A stretch of 64,000 nt of DNA, from the NCBI GenBank assembly GCA_965203835.1, contig OZ241919.1, positions 372,001-436,000 on the forward strand, read 5' to 3'. Origin of the DNA: CBDCFV01 sp965203835. GTDB taxonomy: Bacteria; Chloroflexota; Dehalococcoidia; Lucifugimonadales; UBA3495. The notes below the pieces were generated by a model that made no database searches, was not told the DNA's origin, and saw nothing but the letters and a program-made list of their open reading frames with translations. Both the position numbers and the translations under genes were made by a program. The number at the start of each line of letters is the position of its first letter. Within the stretch, counting starts at the first letter, position 1. This document shows positions 41,576 through 51,045 of this stretch, piece by piece.

Positions 41576-43261
41576 TCACAATGACCAGTCGTCGGGGGCT
41601 TCCGGCGTGCGCATCGGCCTTATCATTACCTCGACCAGCGCCGCTTGGCCCGACTCGGTGGCGGCTATGGCCCGCCGGTACGCGGCTTGCAGGTCCGACG
41701 GATTCTCAACCCGTTCCGCGTAGGCGCCCAAGCCCTGGGCCACCATGGTGAAGTTACCGCCCAGCTCTGCCATCGTGGGCGGGGCTGCGTTGTTGTTGGC
41801 CATGGCCATCAGACCGCCGCCGGTGCCTCCGTTGTTCAACAGCACCGTCAGCGTGGGCAGCCCCATCCGCACGGCGGTTTCCACTTCCATGCCCACCATT
41901 CCGAAGGAGGCGTCGCCCAGAACGTGGAATACCAAGTGATCGGGGCGTCCCAGCTTGGCGCCTACCGCTCCTCCCATGGACCAGCCCATCGCCGCCATGC
42001 CGCCCATGCCGATGTAATTGCGCGGCCTGGTCGCCATCCAGAAAGGCGACAGATAGCCGCGGCTACCCCCAGCGTCGTGGATAGCGATGGTCCGGTCCAA
42101 GTCCACTACCTTCATCAATTCCTGTACTGCGCGGTAGCCGTTGGTTGGCGCCGACTCATCATCGAAAATAGGCTGCCATTCGGCCATCCATTTGGCCCTG
42201 GCTTGCTGGATTTCGGCAACGACCTCTTCCTTTATACCGCCCCGTCCGGCGCCCAGCCGGTCGCGCACCGCATCGAGCAGGCTGCGCAGCCCCAGCTTGG
42301 CATCGGCCTGAATAGGCACGTCAGCCTGATAAATCTTGTTCAAATCGCCGGGGTCGGCGTTGATGTGAATCAGCTTTACGCCCTCGGGGATCGGTCTGCC
42401 GTCAGTGCCGTTGGGCATCCTGAAAGAGTTGCCGACAGCCAGCACGGCGTCAGCCTTGCGGTTTATGTGAAGTGCTTGACCGGACGCGTACTTGCTGCGT
42501 GGGTACACACCTCCGCCCAATGACAACGGATGGTCTTCCGGGAATACGCCCTTGCCAACCAGGGTGGTGGCAACGGGCATGGACAGCAACTCCGCCAATT
42601 CTCTCGCCTCGTCCCACGCCTCGGCCGACAGGACTCCCCCTCCCAGGTTCAATATGGGATAGCTGGCGTTCACCAGGATGTCCGCGGCCCTCTCGATGTC
42701 CCTGGGGTCGGCGGCAGCCTTGCTCACGGGGCCAACCGGCTCGTAGTTCAACACATTGTCGGGCGCCTCCGAGGAGAGCACGTCCGACGGCATCTCCAGC
42801 ACCACAGGCCCGGGCGAGCCGGACCTCAGGTTGGTAAACGCCCGGCGCATTATTGCCGGAATATCCTCAATCCGGCTCATGGTGCCCTTCCATTTGACGA
42901 AGCTGTCGTAGATGCTGGACGGTACTTCCTGCTGGATCTCCCTTCCCATGTTGCCGAGGGGATGCTGGCCCATTAACAGCAGGACCGGAATATTGTCGGC
43001 GAATGCGCCGGCGATACCGGTCAAAGTATTGGTTGCGCCGGGGCCTGTGCCCGTCAAGGCCACGCCCACCTTGCCGGTGGCCCGTGCGTAACCGTCGGCG
43101 ATTTCAACACCAAGACGCTCGTGTCGGGCTGAGAACACCGTAATGGTCTGGGAAGCCCTGAGGGCGGGCCAAAGGGGCGCCTCCCCACCGCCAGCGAAAC
43201 CGGAAATATACTCGACTCCTTCCTTTTCCAGCGCATGAATAACTGCGTCGCCACCACGCAT
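41576..43261 (-). CDS. TPP-dependent enzyme (acetolactate synthase-like large subunit)
   Basis: The 561-residue protein has the three TPP-enzyme domains: PYR domain with FSARHERLGVEIADGYARATGKVGVALTGTGPG (catalytic Glu region), a central NAD/FAD-like domain, and a PP domain with VFHVLGDASFGMVGMEVETAVRMGLPTLTVLLNNG, where the usual GDG reads GDA. It may be a decarboxylase/lyase such as sulfoacetaldehyde acetyltransferase, benzaldehyde lyase or oxalyl-CoA decarboxylase type. ATG 43261 has AGGAGGTGA. It is divergent from another TPP gene at 43581. Confidence 0.88.
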   Translation of the reverse strand: MRGGDAVIHALEKEGVEYISGFAGGGEAPLWPALRASQTITVFSARHERLGVEIADGYARATGKVGVALTGTGPGATNTLTGIAGAFADNIPVLLLMGQHPLGNMGREIQQEVPSSIYDSFVKWKGTMSRIEDIPAIMRRAFTNLRSGSPGPVVLEMPSDVLSSEAPDNVLNYEPVGPVSKAAADPRDIERAADILVNASYPILNLGGGVLSAEAWDEARELAELLSMPVATTLVGKGVFPEDHPLSLGGGVYPRSKYASGQALHINRKADAVLAVGNSFRMPNGTDGRPIPEGVKLIHINADPGDLNKIYQADVPIQADAKLGLRSLLDAVRDRLGAGRGGIKEEVVAEIQQARAKWMAEWQPIFDDESAPTNGYRAVQELMKVVDLDRTIAIHDAGGSRGYLSPFWMATRPRNYIGMGGMAAMGWSMGGAVGAKLGRPDHLVFHVLGDASFGMVGMEVETAVRMGLPTLTVLLNNGGTGGGLMAMANNNAAPPTMAELGGNFTMVAQGLGAYAERVENPSDLQAAYRRAIAATESGQAALVEVMIRPMRTPEAPDDWSL

Positions 43262-43580
43262 TATGTCACCTCCTGACGGTCGTTAGGCTCCAGTTATCGG
43301 TATCGGGTCGCGTGTCTCAGATAATGAGGCTGGGTCTTGAAGCACGAAAGCTCGCCGCAACCCTCCTGCGGCTCCAGCTTTCGGATGCTGGGATAATACG
43401 CCCGTGCCTGAACCGGGTCAAGGACGCCCCATTCGCCAGGACGGGTGTTTCGCTGTTATGTAGCTGTTATGTAAAGGAGTACCGGAACAGGCAAACCTTG
43501 ACCGGCCAAATGGCCCAGAGTATTATCGCCACCTGAGACACCCGCTCGCTGCGGTCACCCGTTTTGTTAGAGGAGGCGCC
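43262..43580. other. Divergent control region between two TPP-enzyme genes
   Basis: No gene is supported in these 319 bp. An inverted pair GTGTCTCAG (43312-43320) and CTGAGACAC (43533-43541) lies 50 and 39 nt before the two start codons. Both genes have strong ribosome sites (AGGAGGTGA and AGAGGAGG). Confidence 0.5.
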
Positions 43581-45299
43581 ATGCCCACAGCCGACGAACT
43601 GATCGTGCAGGCATTGGAGGAAGCCGGCGTAGAGTACGTTTTTGGAATTCCCGGAGGCGGCACAGGCCAGATTTTCAACCTGCTCTACGACAAGCAGGAC
43701 CGCATCAAGACGGTATTGGTGCGGCACGAGCAGGTAGCAGCCATCATGGCCGACGCCTACGGCAGGGCTACCGGAAAGCCTGCGGCCATCATGGGTCAAG
43801 GACTGTTCATGGGATCCAATGCGTCCTTTGGCATCATGGAGGCCATGCTGAGCAGTTCGCCCATGCTGGTGCTCACCGACACATCCGACGGGGGCGTCGC
43901 TTTCCACGCCGCTAACCAGTCGGGAGCGGGCGAGTACGGCAGCATCGACCTGCCCACAATATTCAAGTCCATGACCAAGTACACCACCCTGGCCACCAGC
44001 CCCAAAGAGGCGGTGTTGGGCACCCAACTGGCAATCAAGCACGCCACCAGCGGCAGGCCCGGCCCGGCCGCTGTGGTAATGCGCTCGGCCGCCATCGCCG
44101 GAGACGTGGACGTGGAATCTCCTCCATTCGTCCACCCCACCTCAGGCTACCTCAACACCGCGAAACCACAGAGCGCTCCCCAGGACATTCAACGGGCAGT
44201 GGAACTCCTGTCCCAGTCCCAACGACCCGTGATGGTCGCGGGCAATGGGGTGCACCTTTCCAAGTCTCACGACCAACTGCGGGAACTGGCGGAAATCTGG
44301 AACATGCCGGTGGCCACCAGCTATAAAGGAAAGAGCGCCATCGAAGAGACGCACCCCTTGGCGCTGGGCATGGTGGGAGTGTACGGGCAGGATACCGCCA
44401 ACCGCGTGGTCGGAGACGCCGACACCGTGTTGGTTGTGGGCGCGAAGCTTACTCCTCAGGACACGGTGCGGGAGCGGCCCAACGTATTCGACCCCCGCCG
44501 GCAGAAAATAATCCAGATAGACATCGAGGACCGTAACGCCGGGTGGACGTTCCCCTTGGAACTGGGACTCATCGGCGATGCCGGGAGTATCCTGTCCCAG
44601 TTGGTGGAAGCGTCCCGTGAACCGGCGTCGGATTCGGCTTCTGCAAGAGAACGATGGGCGCAGGACCTGCCCCAACGGAAGACAGACCTGGCATTCTATT
44701 CCGACCCGGAGATGCAACGCGACAGCTCCCCCGTCACTCCGCAGCGGCTGGTTGCCGTGCTGGAAGAAACTCTGCCTACAGACACCATATTTTCGCTGGA
44801 CGCGGGCAACAACCGCACCTGGATGGCCCATTTCTATCAAGCCCCACAGGCGAACACCTTCTTCTGCCCCGGCGGCACCGCCGGCATGGGGTGGGGCCTT
44901 CCCGCTGCGGTGGCCCTCAAGCTGGTCTATCCCGACCAACCGGTGGTCTGCGTCACCGGCGACGGCGGCTATATGATGACCGTCAATGCCCTTTCAACCG
45001 CCGTCCAGTACGACCTGCCCATTATTTGCGTGGTCTTCAACGACGGCGCCCTGGGCATGGTGAGACAACACCAGCCCCAAGGCCGCTACATCGCCTCAGA
45101 GTTCGCGCTTACCGATAACGCCGCCGTGGCCCGTGGATTCGGCGCGTTCGGCGTACAGGTCGGCGACTCGCGGGACCTGCCCAACGCCATCCGGCAAGCG
45201 CAAGCCTCCGGACTCCCAGCGGTGATTGACGTTCTCATAGACAGGGGCCCAAGCCCCGACGACTGGCGGGCCGACGCCCGCAGGGCCGGGGAAACGTAG
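43581..45299 (+). CDS. TPP-dependent enzyme (acetolactate synthase/benzoylformate decarboxylase-like)
   Basis: The 572-residue protein has IVQALEEAGVEYVFGIPGGGTG, VLVRHEQVAAIMADAYGRATGKPA with the catalytic Glu, and the TPP motif VVCVTGDGGYMMTVNALSTAVQYDLPIICVVFNDGALGMV (GDG...ND). It is a decarboxylase or carboligase acting on a 2-oxo acid; no acetolactate-synthase small subunit (ilvH) is nearby, so a catabolic role is likely. AGAGGAGG precedes ATG 43581. It shares a control region with the divergent paralogue. Confidence 0.9.
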   Translation: MPTADELIVQALEEAGVEYVFGIPGGGTGQIFNLLYDKQDRIKTVLVRHEQVAAIMADAYGRATGKPAAIMGQGLFMGSNASFGIMEAMLSSSPMLVLTDTSDGGVAFHAANQSGAGEYGSIDLPTIFKSMTKYTTLATSPKEAVLGTQLAIKHATSGRPGPAAVVMRSAAIAGDVDVESPPFVHPTSGYLNTAKPQSAPQDIQRAVELLSQSQRPVMVAGNGVHLSKSHDQLRELAEIWNMPVATSYKGKSAIEETHPLALGMVGVYGQDTANRVVGDADTVLVVGAKLTPQDTVRERPNVFDPRRQKIIQIDIEDRNAGWTFPLELGLIGDAGSILSQLVEASREPASDSASARERWAQDLPQRKTDLAFYSDPEMQRDSSPVTPQRLVAVLEETLPTDTIFSLDAGNNRTWMAHFYQAPQANTFFCPGGTAGMGWGLPAAVALKLVYPDQPVVCVTGDGGYMMTVNALSTAVQYDLPIICVVFNDGALGMVRQHQPQGRYIASEFALTDNAAVARGFGAFGVQVGDSRDLPNAIRQAQASGLPAVIDVLIDRGPSPDDWRADARRAGET

Positions 45300-45324
45300 G
45301 CGAAGGGTGTTGGAGGGGGTGGTA

Positions 45325-45882
45325 ATGACGCTCCAGACCAAGAAACTGACCTACGAAGAGTATCTGGCTGGCCCGGTAATAAAGGCCCGTTACGATATCA
45401 TCGACGGGGAAATGATCATGTCAGCCAAGCCCACCCTCCTTCACCAAACAGTATTGAAGTTGCTTTTCATGGGGATTTATCCGTTTGTTACCGAGCATAA
45501 ATTAGGCGAAGTCCTGTTCGCTCCTTTGGATATCATCGTAAGTGAGGAACCCTTGAGAACTCGTCAGCCCGACGTTATGTTCGTCAGCAACGAGAATAAA
45601 GGAATTCTTCGCGAATTCGTTCACGGCGGTCCCAACTTGGTGGCAGACATTCTTTCGCCAAGTAGCGATCGGAAAAACATTGAAAGCAAGTTGGCCGACT
45701 ACGCCGGCTTGGGCGTTCTGGAGTGCTGGCTCGTGTCGCCACAAGCGCAGACGGTGGAAATACTGGTCCTTGAACAAGGAAAGTGGCGCCGTCTTGCCAT
45801 TCTTGGAATGGGCGACAGTGTGGAGTCTGCGGTTCTTGACGGTCTGGCGCTGACGGTAGATGAGATTTTTGGAGAAACCTGA
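45325..45882 (+). CDS. Uma2-family putative restriction endonuclease
   Basis: The 185-residue protein is a paralogue of the one at 23814: KKLTYEEYLAGPVIKARYDIIDGEMIMSAKPT, TRQPDVMFVSNEN, PNLVADILSPSSDRKNIESKLADYAGLGVLECWLVSPQAQTVEIL. In the second acidic position, LVADILSPS has Asp where most members have Glu (VEVLSPS), which may or may not be tolerated. ATG 45325 follows GGAGGGGG. Its end overlaps the frame upstream of the acyl-CoA synthetase gene. Confidence 0.87.
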   Translation: MTLQTKKLTYEEYLAGPVIKARYDIIDGEMIMSAKPTLLHQTVLKLLFMGIYPFVTEHKLGEVLFAPLDIIVSEEPLRTRQPDVMFVSNENKGILREFVHGGPNLVADILSPSSDRKNIESKLADYAGLGVLECWLVSPQAQTVEILVLEQGKWRRLAILGMGDSVESAVLDGLALTVDEIFGET

Positions 45883-45913
45883 ACGGAAGGAATCGGGCGG
45901 GGGCCTTAATGTT

Positions 45914-48055
45914 ATGACAACCTGGACCGAGAGTCAGCTTGCGTCCATCGACAAAATGCTTAACCCGCGGTCCATTGCCATCGTGGGAGCAACTCCTCGG
46001 ATGCAGTACGGCGGGCGAATGCTGGCCGCGGCCTTGAACGCCAGGGACCGGGTCGATGTATACCCGGTTAACCCACGATATGACGAGGTCCAGGGCGTCC
46101 GCTGCTATCCCAGCGTGACCGACCTGCCGGCCGCTCCCGATTTGGTGGGAATAGTAGTGCCCTACAGCCGCGTGTTGGACGTGCTCAAGGAGAGCCATCA
46201 GAAAGGCGCCCGCGCCGCCATAGTCATCTCCGCAGGGTTTGCAGAGCGCGGCGTGAGTGAACGAAGCGACTTGCAGGAAGAACTGGGGGCCTTTGCCCGC
46301 GAGTCGGGTCTGCGGGTATGCGGCCCCAACTGCCTTGGCGTGGCCAACCTGAAGCATGACATCTGGGCCAGTTCGTCGTCCCGCGGCGCCGCGGGCTTGA
46401 GCGGGCCAATCGGCCTTGTGTGCCAGAGCGGTGCCTCTGCCTTCGGCCCTTTCCTGGTACGGGCAGTCGACAATGGCGTGGGCTTCAGCTACGTCGCATC
46501 CACCGGCAACGAGGCCGACCTGGACTTCACTGACTTTGCCCGTTACATGCTGGATGATGAGGACACCAGGGTCATCGCCGGGTTCGTCGAGGGGTTCAAG
46601 GATGGGCGCAAGTTCGTCGAGTTGGCCAAGCTGGCCGCCGAACGCGGAAAGCCCATTGTCCTTATCAAGATCGGCCGTTCCTCCCTGGGGTCCCAAGCTG
46701 CCCGCTCCCATACCGCCGCCCTCACCGGGGAAGACGCGCTCTACGACAGCATGGCCGCCCAGTATGGCGTAATCCGGGTGCAGGACTACGACGAACTCCT
46801 GGAGGTCTCCCAGCTTCTGGCCCAAATGCCCAAGCCGGTCAAACCAGGAATAGCCGTGGTATCCCACTCGGGCGGCATCAGTTCCCTCACCGCCGACATG
46901 TGCGGGCAAGCCGGGCTGGACCTGCCGCCCCTCAGCGACCAAGCCAAGGAAGGCATCAACGGCGTGTTGAAAGGGTTTGGATGGGCGGCGAACCCGTCGG
47001 ACGTGACCGGATTCGCCAACAGCGATTCATTCCCGGAAATCATGGCGCACATGGCCAACGAGCCGGAGGTCGGAACGCTGGTGGTGGCCAGCGCCGGCGC
47101 CGACTCCCAAGCGGAACAGGTCATAGCCCAACGGGACCGCAGTGACAAAGGCTTGGCGTTCCTTTGGACCGGAAGCCGCGGCGACACCGCTGGACTGGCC
47201 AAGCTGAAAGCAGCTCAAATTCCCACCTTTTACGTGCCCAACCGGTTGGCCAGTGCTCTTAGCAGCTACCTGGCGTACCACTCTTGGCGGGACCGCCGCG
47301 TGGCCGCAGGGTTCCCTGCTGTCACAGCCATAAACCCGGCACAGGAATCTACCCTGAGCAGGGTGAGGCAAACCGGGCGTTCCACCTTGTCGGAACACGA
47401 AAGCAAGCAACTCATTGCCGCTTGGGGCGTTGAAGTCACCAAAGAGGCCTTAGCGTCCTCTGCTGATGAGGCCGTTGCCGCCGCCAATGAGATCGGTTAC
47501 CCGGTGGCGCTGAAAATCGACTCGGCCGACCTGCTGCACAAGACCGAAGCTGGGGCCGTAAAGCTGGGTATCGGTAACGACGATGACCTGCGGGCAGCTT
47601 ACGATTCTCTTATGTCAACCGCACAAGGACTCACGGGCGGAATGGCAGGCAGTACAGCGACCTTCAACGGCGTGCTGGTGCAGGAAATGGTGGCAGGAGC
47701 GGTCGAAGTGATCGTTGGGGTGTCATACGACGCCCAACTGGGGCCGGTGTTGCTGTTCGGCACCGGCGGAATCATAGTGGAGGTCTACCGGGACGTTGCT
47801 TTCCGGCTGTGTCCTATAGACGTGATGGAAGCCAGGGAGATGATCGATGAGGTGAAGGGGTCCCGGCTGCTCAGAGGGTTCAGGGGGAGCCCACGAGCAG
47901 ATGTGGACGCTCTGGCTCGCACGTTGACCCAAGTTTCACAACTGGCGGTAAACCTGGAAGGAACATTGGGTGAATTGGATATAAACCCCTTAATGGTCCT
48001 GCCTGAAGGACAGGAAGTGAAAGCTGCGGACGCGTTAGTTGTGTTCAAAGATTAG
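45914..48055 (+). CDS. NDP-forming acyl-CoA synthetase (acetate-CoA ligase family, fused alpha and beta)
   Basis: The 713-residue protein joins a CoA-binding Rossmann domain (LNPRSIAIVGATPRMQYGGRML), a succinyl-CoA-ligase-like domain with the phospho-His loop region (GLVCQSGASAFGPFLVRA, RSHTAALTGEDALYDSMAAQYGVIRV), and a C-terminal ATP-grasp domain (GYPVALKIDSADLLHKTEAGAVKLGI, LVQEMVAGAVEVIVGVSYD). It interconverts acyl-CoA and acid plus ATP. ATG 45914 is chosen; a start at 45860 lies within the Uma2 gene. It probably harvests or spends energy on acids produced by neighbouring enzymes. Confidence 0.92.
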   Translation: MTTWTESQLASIDKMLNPRSIAIVGATPRMQYGGRMLAAALNARDRVDVYPVNPRYDEVQGVRCYPSVTDLPAAPDLVGIVVPYSRVLDVLKESHQKGARAAIVISAGFAERGVSERSDLQEELGAFARESGLRVCGPNCLGVANLKHDIWASSSSRGAAGLSGPIGLVCQSGASAFGPFLVRAVDNGVGFSYVASTGNEADLDFTDFARYMLDDEDTRVIAGFVEGFKDGRKFVELAKLAAERGKPIVLIKIGRSSLGSQAARSHTAALTGEDALYDSMAAQYGVIRVQDYDELLEVSQLLAQMPKPVKPGIAVVSHSGGISSLTADMCGQAGLDLPPLSDQAKEGINGVLKGFGWAANPSDVTGFANSDSFPEIMAHMANEPEVGTLVVASAGADSQAEQVIAQRDRSDKGLAFLWTGSRGDTAGLAKLKAAQIPTFYVPNRLASALSSYLAYHSWRDRRVAAGFPAVTAINPAQESTLSRVRQTGRSTLSEHESKQLIAAWGVEVTKEALASSADEAVAAANEIGYPVALKIDSADLLHKTEAGAVKLGIGNDDDLRAAYDSLMSTAQGLTGGMAGSTATFNGVLVQEMVAGAVEVIVGVSYDAQLGPVLLFGTGGIIVEVYRDVAFRLCPIDVMEAREMIDEVKGSRLLRGFRGSPRADVDALARTLTQVSQLAVNLEGTLGELDINPLMVLPEGQEVKAADALVVFKD

Positions 48056-48315
48056 CATGTCATCAATGCTCGTTGGACGCGATGTTGTAATACGAATCCA
48101 GCTTCTCTAAAAGTATTAGTGGCCCGCTCCCGTGATGATGGGTTTGCTGTGCGCGTGCCGTCAGGGGCGCCTTGACTGCCGCAATCGCCGATTGAAACCA
48201 TAGTGTGACGATGGCAAGGACGCCGCTCGTGCTGACCGCGCTGAGGGCTGAAGGCTCAGAGTCACGGTGGACTAGCTAACGAAGGTTGTATTAGCTGTTG
48301 GTATTGTTGCATTAG

Positions 48316-48552
48316 CTATCCGGTCTGGAGGACTTGGACTACCTTGCCGATACGGTCTATCTCCTGGGACAGTGCCTGGTGGTTTGAACGCATTGATAGG
48401 TTGGTCTGCTCTACCATCGACGTGAGCTGATTCTGCATTTTACCTTGGGTTACGATGAGAGTTTCCAGGTTTTGGTTGATGCGGTCGAGCTTCTCGGGGA
48501 TGGAGCCCCCGGCTGCCGCTTCAACATTCTTCTTTTCATGCTGTTGGTTCAT
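48316..48552 (-). CDS. Small coiled-coil hypothetical protein
   Basis: The 78-residue protein is hydrophilic and mostly predicted helix: IPEKLDRINQNLETLIVTQGKMQNQLTSMVEQTNLSMRSNHQALSQEIDRIGKVVQVLQ, with a heptad-like spacing of Leu/Ile/Met. It lacks a membrane segment. ATG 48552 with GGAGAA upstream. It could be an oligomerising adaptor; no family is recognised. Confidence 0.6.
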   Translation of the reverse strand: MNQQHEKKNVEAAAGGSIPEKLDRINQNLETLIVTQGKMQNQLTSMVEQTNLSMRSNHQALSQEIDRIGKVVQVLQTG

Positions 48553-48640
48553 GCTACATTCTCCTGAATGGAGCGGGCCATGACCATCATACCGGGGCCG
48601 GGATTTTTCTTCCTAGCGTTCTGTAAACCAGATTGAGCGA

Positions 48641-49066
48641 TTATTCTGTATCCCTCTGTTGCAATACCTCTCCGGACAATTCCGTGATCTTGTCTACCTT
48701 AATCAGCACGGCGACACCCAAGCGTTCCGGGTCCCGGTCCAGCTCGGCCTGGACGCAGCGGTCCATGACCTCTTGACGAACGGGACCGTCCTCATACACC
48801 GCTGCCTTGCCGTGGAACCGCCAGCGCACCCGGTCAGCCGCGTGGGCGTAGTAGACGACAATATGCGGGTTCTCGGCAACGTTGTCCAAGGCCGACCGCT
48901 TGGCCCGTTCCCAATAGGCCAGCGTCTCCCGGTCGAAGGCCATCACGCTTCCTTTGGGGCTTATCTGGGGTTCGCCGTCCTTGGAGGCCGTGCCCACCAA
49001 GCATGAGTATCCCTCGGCCAAAGCGCTGTCCAGCCGGGATACCATTTCATCGGTCAAATTGATCAT
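48641..49066 (-). CDS. Pyridoxamine 5'-phosphate oxidase-like flavin-binding protein
   Basis: The 141-residue split-barrel protein has CLVGTASKDGEPQISPKGSVMAFDRETLAYWERAKRSALDNVAENPHIVVYYAH and RWRFHGKAAVYEDGPVRQEVMDR, the PPOX/F420-FMN-binding pattern. It binds FMN, F420 or heme and acts as a small reductase or oxidase. ATG 49066 is 9 nt from GGAGA; TTG 49075 overlaps that site. It lies 42 nt after the first CitE-like gene on the same strand, so it may belong to that operon. Confidence 0.86.
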   Translation of the reverse strand: MINLTDEMVSRLDSALAEGYSCLVGTASKDGEPQISPKGSVMAFDRETLAYWERAKRSALDNVAENPHIVVYYAHAADRVRWRFHGKAAVYEDGPVRQEVMDRCVQAELDRDPERLGVAVLIKVDKITELSGEVLQQRDTE

Positions 49067-49108
49067 CGCAGACAATCTCCTTGAGAAACCCGGACAGTCA
49101 CCAGCGGC

Positions 49109-50026
49109 TCAGGCCGCCGCCCGCGCTAAAGCCTCTTGCTTCTCCAAGTCCCTTGCGGCGCAGGCCGCCGCCATCTCCAGCACCACCTTGGCCCACTCGT
49201 CCACCGGCACGTCTATCATTCTTCCGGCAAAAGGCGCGGCGGCGGTACCGGCGGCCAGGGCGTTGGCGAACACCTGCCTCACTTGGGTATAGTAGTCGAC
49301 TTGAGACTCGGTGGGCGTGAATGCCGTGTTGACCGGCGCTACCCACGACGGATCGGGGCAGAGCATTCCTTTGAAACCCAGGTTCTTCGAGTCCGTCGCT
49401 ATTTGCAGAATCTCCTCTTCGGGCAACAACCTCGGCAGGGCAGCCATGGGATGGCTGACCCCGATGGCTTGGACACCGGCGGCGGTGGCCTCGATTGCCA
49501 AGCGGCCGCGGGCATAGACGAAGGGATCATATCCGGCCACAACGTCGATGCCCATTGAAGCCGCCAAGTCGCTTTCGTCGAGCCCGGCTTGAGTGGAACG
49601 CGGGCTGGCGGCAAGGATTTCCCGCACGTCCCAAACGCCCCGTGCCGACTCGATTAACAGGACGAGTTGCAGCGACCCCGGTTCAATCCCGCGCCGCCGT
49701 TCCATCCGGTCCAACAGTCCCTCGGCATCCTTCACCTCGGCGGACGACTCGACCTGTGGGAGGACAATGCCGCTGAGACCGGGCCACACCGACGCTTCAA
49801 TGTCAGCCTCGGCAAAGGGCTTGTTGACCCGAACGAACACCTCGGCAGCACCTTTGCCGACGGTCTCGATAGCGTCCTTGACCAAATCGCGGGCCGCCAT
49901 TTTGGACGACGCAACCACTCCGTCTTCCAAGTCAAGGGTGACGGCGTCAGCGTTATGTCTCCAGGATCCCGCTACGGAGGCGGTATCTGTGATGGGAACA
50001 ACCAAGTTCGAGCGGCGTATCAGCAT
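49109..50026 (-). CDS. HpcH/HpaI aldolase/CitE-like lyase, tandem paralogue 1
   Basis: The 305-residue TIM barrel keeps the CitE motifs: AVTLDLEDGVVASSK, EVFVRVNKP with the substrate Arg, LVLLIESARGVWDVREILA with the metal Glu, DESDLAASMG and a C-terminal GFKGMLCPDPSWV. CitE-like enzymes cleave malyl-, citramalyl- or beta-hydroxyacyl-CoA. It is the last of three adjacent paralogues, 14 nt from the middle one. The standard 'IHPxQ' lid motif reads LCPDPSWV. Confidence 0.88.
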   Translation of the reverse strand: MLIRRSNLVVPITDTASVAGSWRHNADAVTLDLEDGVVASSKMAARDLVKDAIETVGKGAAEVFVRVNKPFAEADIEASVWPGLSGIVLPQVESSAEVKDAEGLLDRMERRRGIEPGSLQLVLLIESARGVWDVREILAASPRSTQAGLDESDLAASMGIDVVAGYDPFVYARGRLAIEATAAGVQAIGVSHPMAALPRLLPEEEILQIATDSKNLGFKGMLCPDPSWVAPVNTAFTPTESQVDYYTQVRQVFANALAAGTAAAPFAGRMIDVPVDEWAKVVLEMAAACAARDLEKQEALARAAA

Positions 50027-50040
50027 CAGTCCGACTTCAT

Positions 50041-51009
50041 CTATTGCGTTTCTTGTTCCGGTTGTTGAGCGTCCAAGACCGCTTGGGTGCGGGCGATGGC
50101 GTCGGCCTTTTCCCGGTCACGGTCGGCGCACATTGCGGCCCACTCCAGCAACTCTCTGGCCTTGGCAGCTTCGTAACGGTCTATGACACGTCCATCGACC
50201 TCTTGCCAGGTCTTGCCCGTTCCTTCCAGCGACCGGTATTCGTCCAGGACTTTACGGGCGTCATGCACTTCGTCTTCCGTGGGGGTGAAGCCCCGGTTCT
50301 GCGGGTCCACCACGCTGGGATGGAGACCGCCGCCGATTCTGAAGCCGCATTGCCGGGCCGCTTCCGCCTCGCGGAAGGCGCGGTCTGCATCGCTTACGCT
50401 GCCGGTGGTATTGGCAGTGAAAGGCGCGGTGTGTATCTCCAAACCCAAAGCACGGCCGGCAAGCTCCACCTCGCCCTTGCCGTAAACGAACTGGTCGAAC
50501 CCGACGAACATCTCCACACCCAGGTCGCGAGACATATCGTAGCCGGCAGCCCCGCCGAACTCTTTGACGCGAGGGCTGGCAGAGGCTATTTCGTAGGCGT
50601 TGGCAACCCCCACAGACGTTTCGATATTGGCGCCTATCTCCACGGTGCCGGGGCGTATGCCTCGCTCCTTCTCCAGCCGCGTGACGATCTCATCGATTTT
50701 CTGTATCTCCCAAGCATATTCGGCCTTGGGGTAGTTGACCTTGGCCAACCCCGGCCATACGATGCCATCGAGGTCGGCCAGAATCAGGTCGTGGTTGATT
50801 CGGGTAAACGCCTCGGCCCCGCCTCGAATCACGTTGGCTATAGCATCCTTGATCAGACCCCTGGCGTACCCCTTCAGGTGTTGGGGTACTGAGTCTTCCA
50901 AGTCCAGGTTGATGAAGTCGCAACCCCGGTGCCAAGCGTTGTCGATAAAGCGGCGGGTCACCACCGGCATGGTCAGCCCGGAGCGGCGGACCTGTCTCTC
51001 ACCGGGCAT
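50041..51009 (-). CDS. HpcH/HpaI aldolase/CitE-like lyase, tandem paralogue 2
   Basis: The 322-residue paralogue has FINLDLEDSVPQHLKGYAR, EAFTRINHD with the substrate Arg, IGANIETSVGVANAYEIA, GGAAGYDMSRDLG and GFRIGGGLHPSVVDPQNRGFTPTEDEV; the last part is close to the CitE IHP motif (LHPS). A likely 'mmt' or malyl-CoA lyase-type activity cannot be specified. ATG 51009 follows GGAGGAG. It lies 36 nt downstream of paralogue 3. Confidence 0.88.
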   Translation of the reverse strand: MPGERQVRRSGLTMPVVTRRFIDNAWHRGCDFINLDLEDSVPQHLKGYARGLIKDAIANVIRGGAEAFTRINHDLILADLDGIVWPGLAKVNYPKAEYAWEIQKIDEIVTRLEKERGIRPGTVEIGANIETSVGVANAYEIASASPRVKEFGGAAGYDMSRDLGVEMFVGFDQFVYGKGEVELAGRALGLEIHTAPFTANTTGSVSDADRAFREAEAARQCGFRIGGGLHPSVVDPQNRGFTPTEDEVHDARKVLDEYRSLEGTGKTWQEVDGRVIDRYEAAKARELLEWAAMCADRDREKADAIARTQAVLDAQQPEQETQ

Positions 51010-51045
51010 TGCTCTCCTCCAAGACCTGATTGAGGCAGGACCTGA

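Noticed and set aside
45584..46942. A 452-codon open frame on the minus strand
   Set aside because: It spans the antisense of Uma2 and acyl-CoA synthetase genes. Both sense genes carry conserved motifs through the same positions.
48056..48315. Possible small gene or RNA between the acyl-CoA synthetase and the coiled-coil gene
   Set aside because: No open frame with a ribosome site, no hairpin with a T-run and no repeat match could be found in this 260-bp gap.
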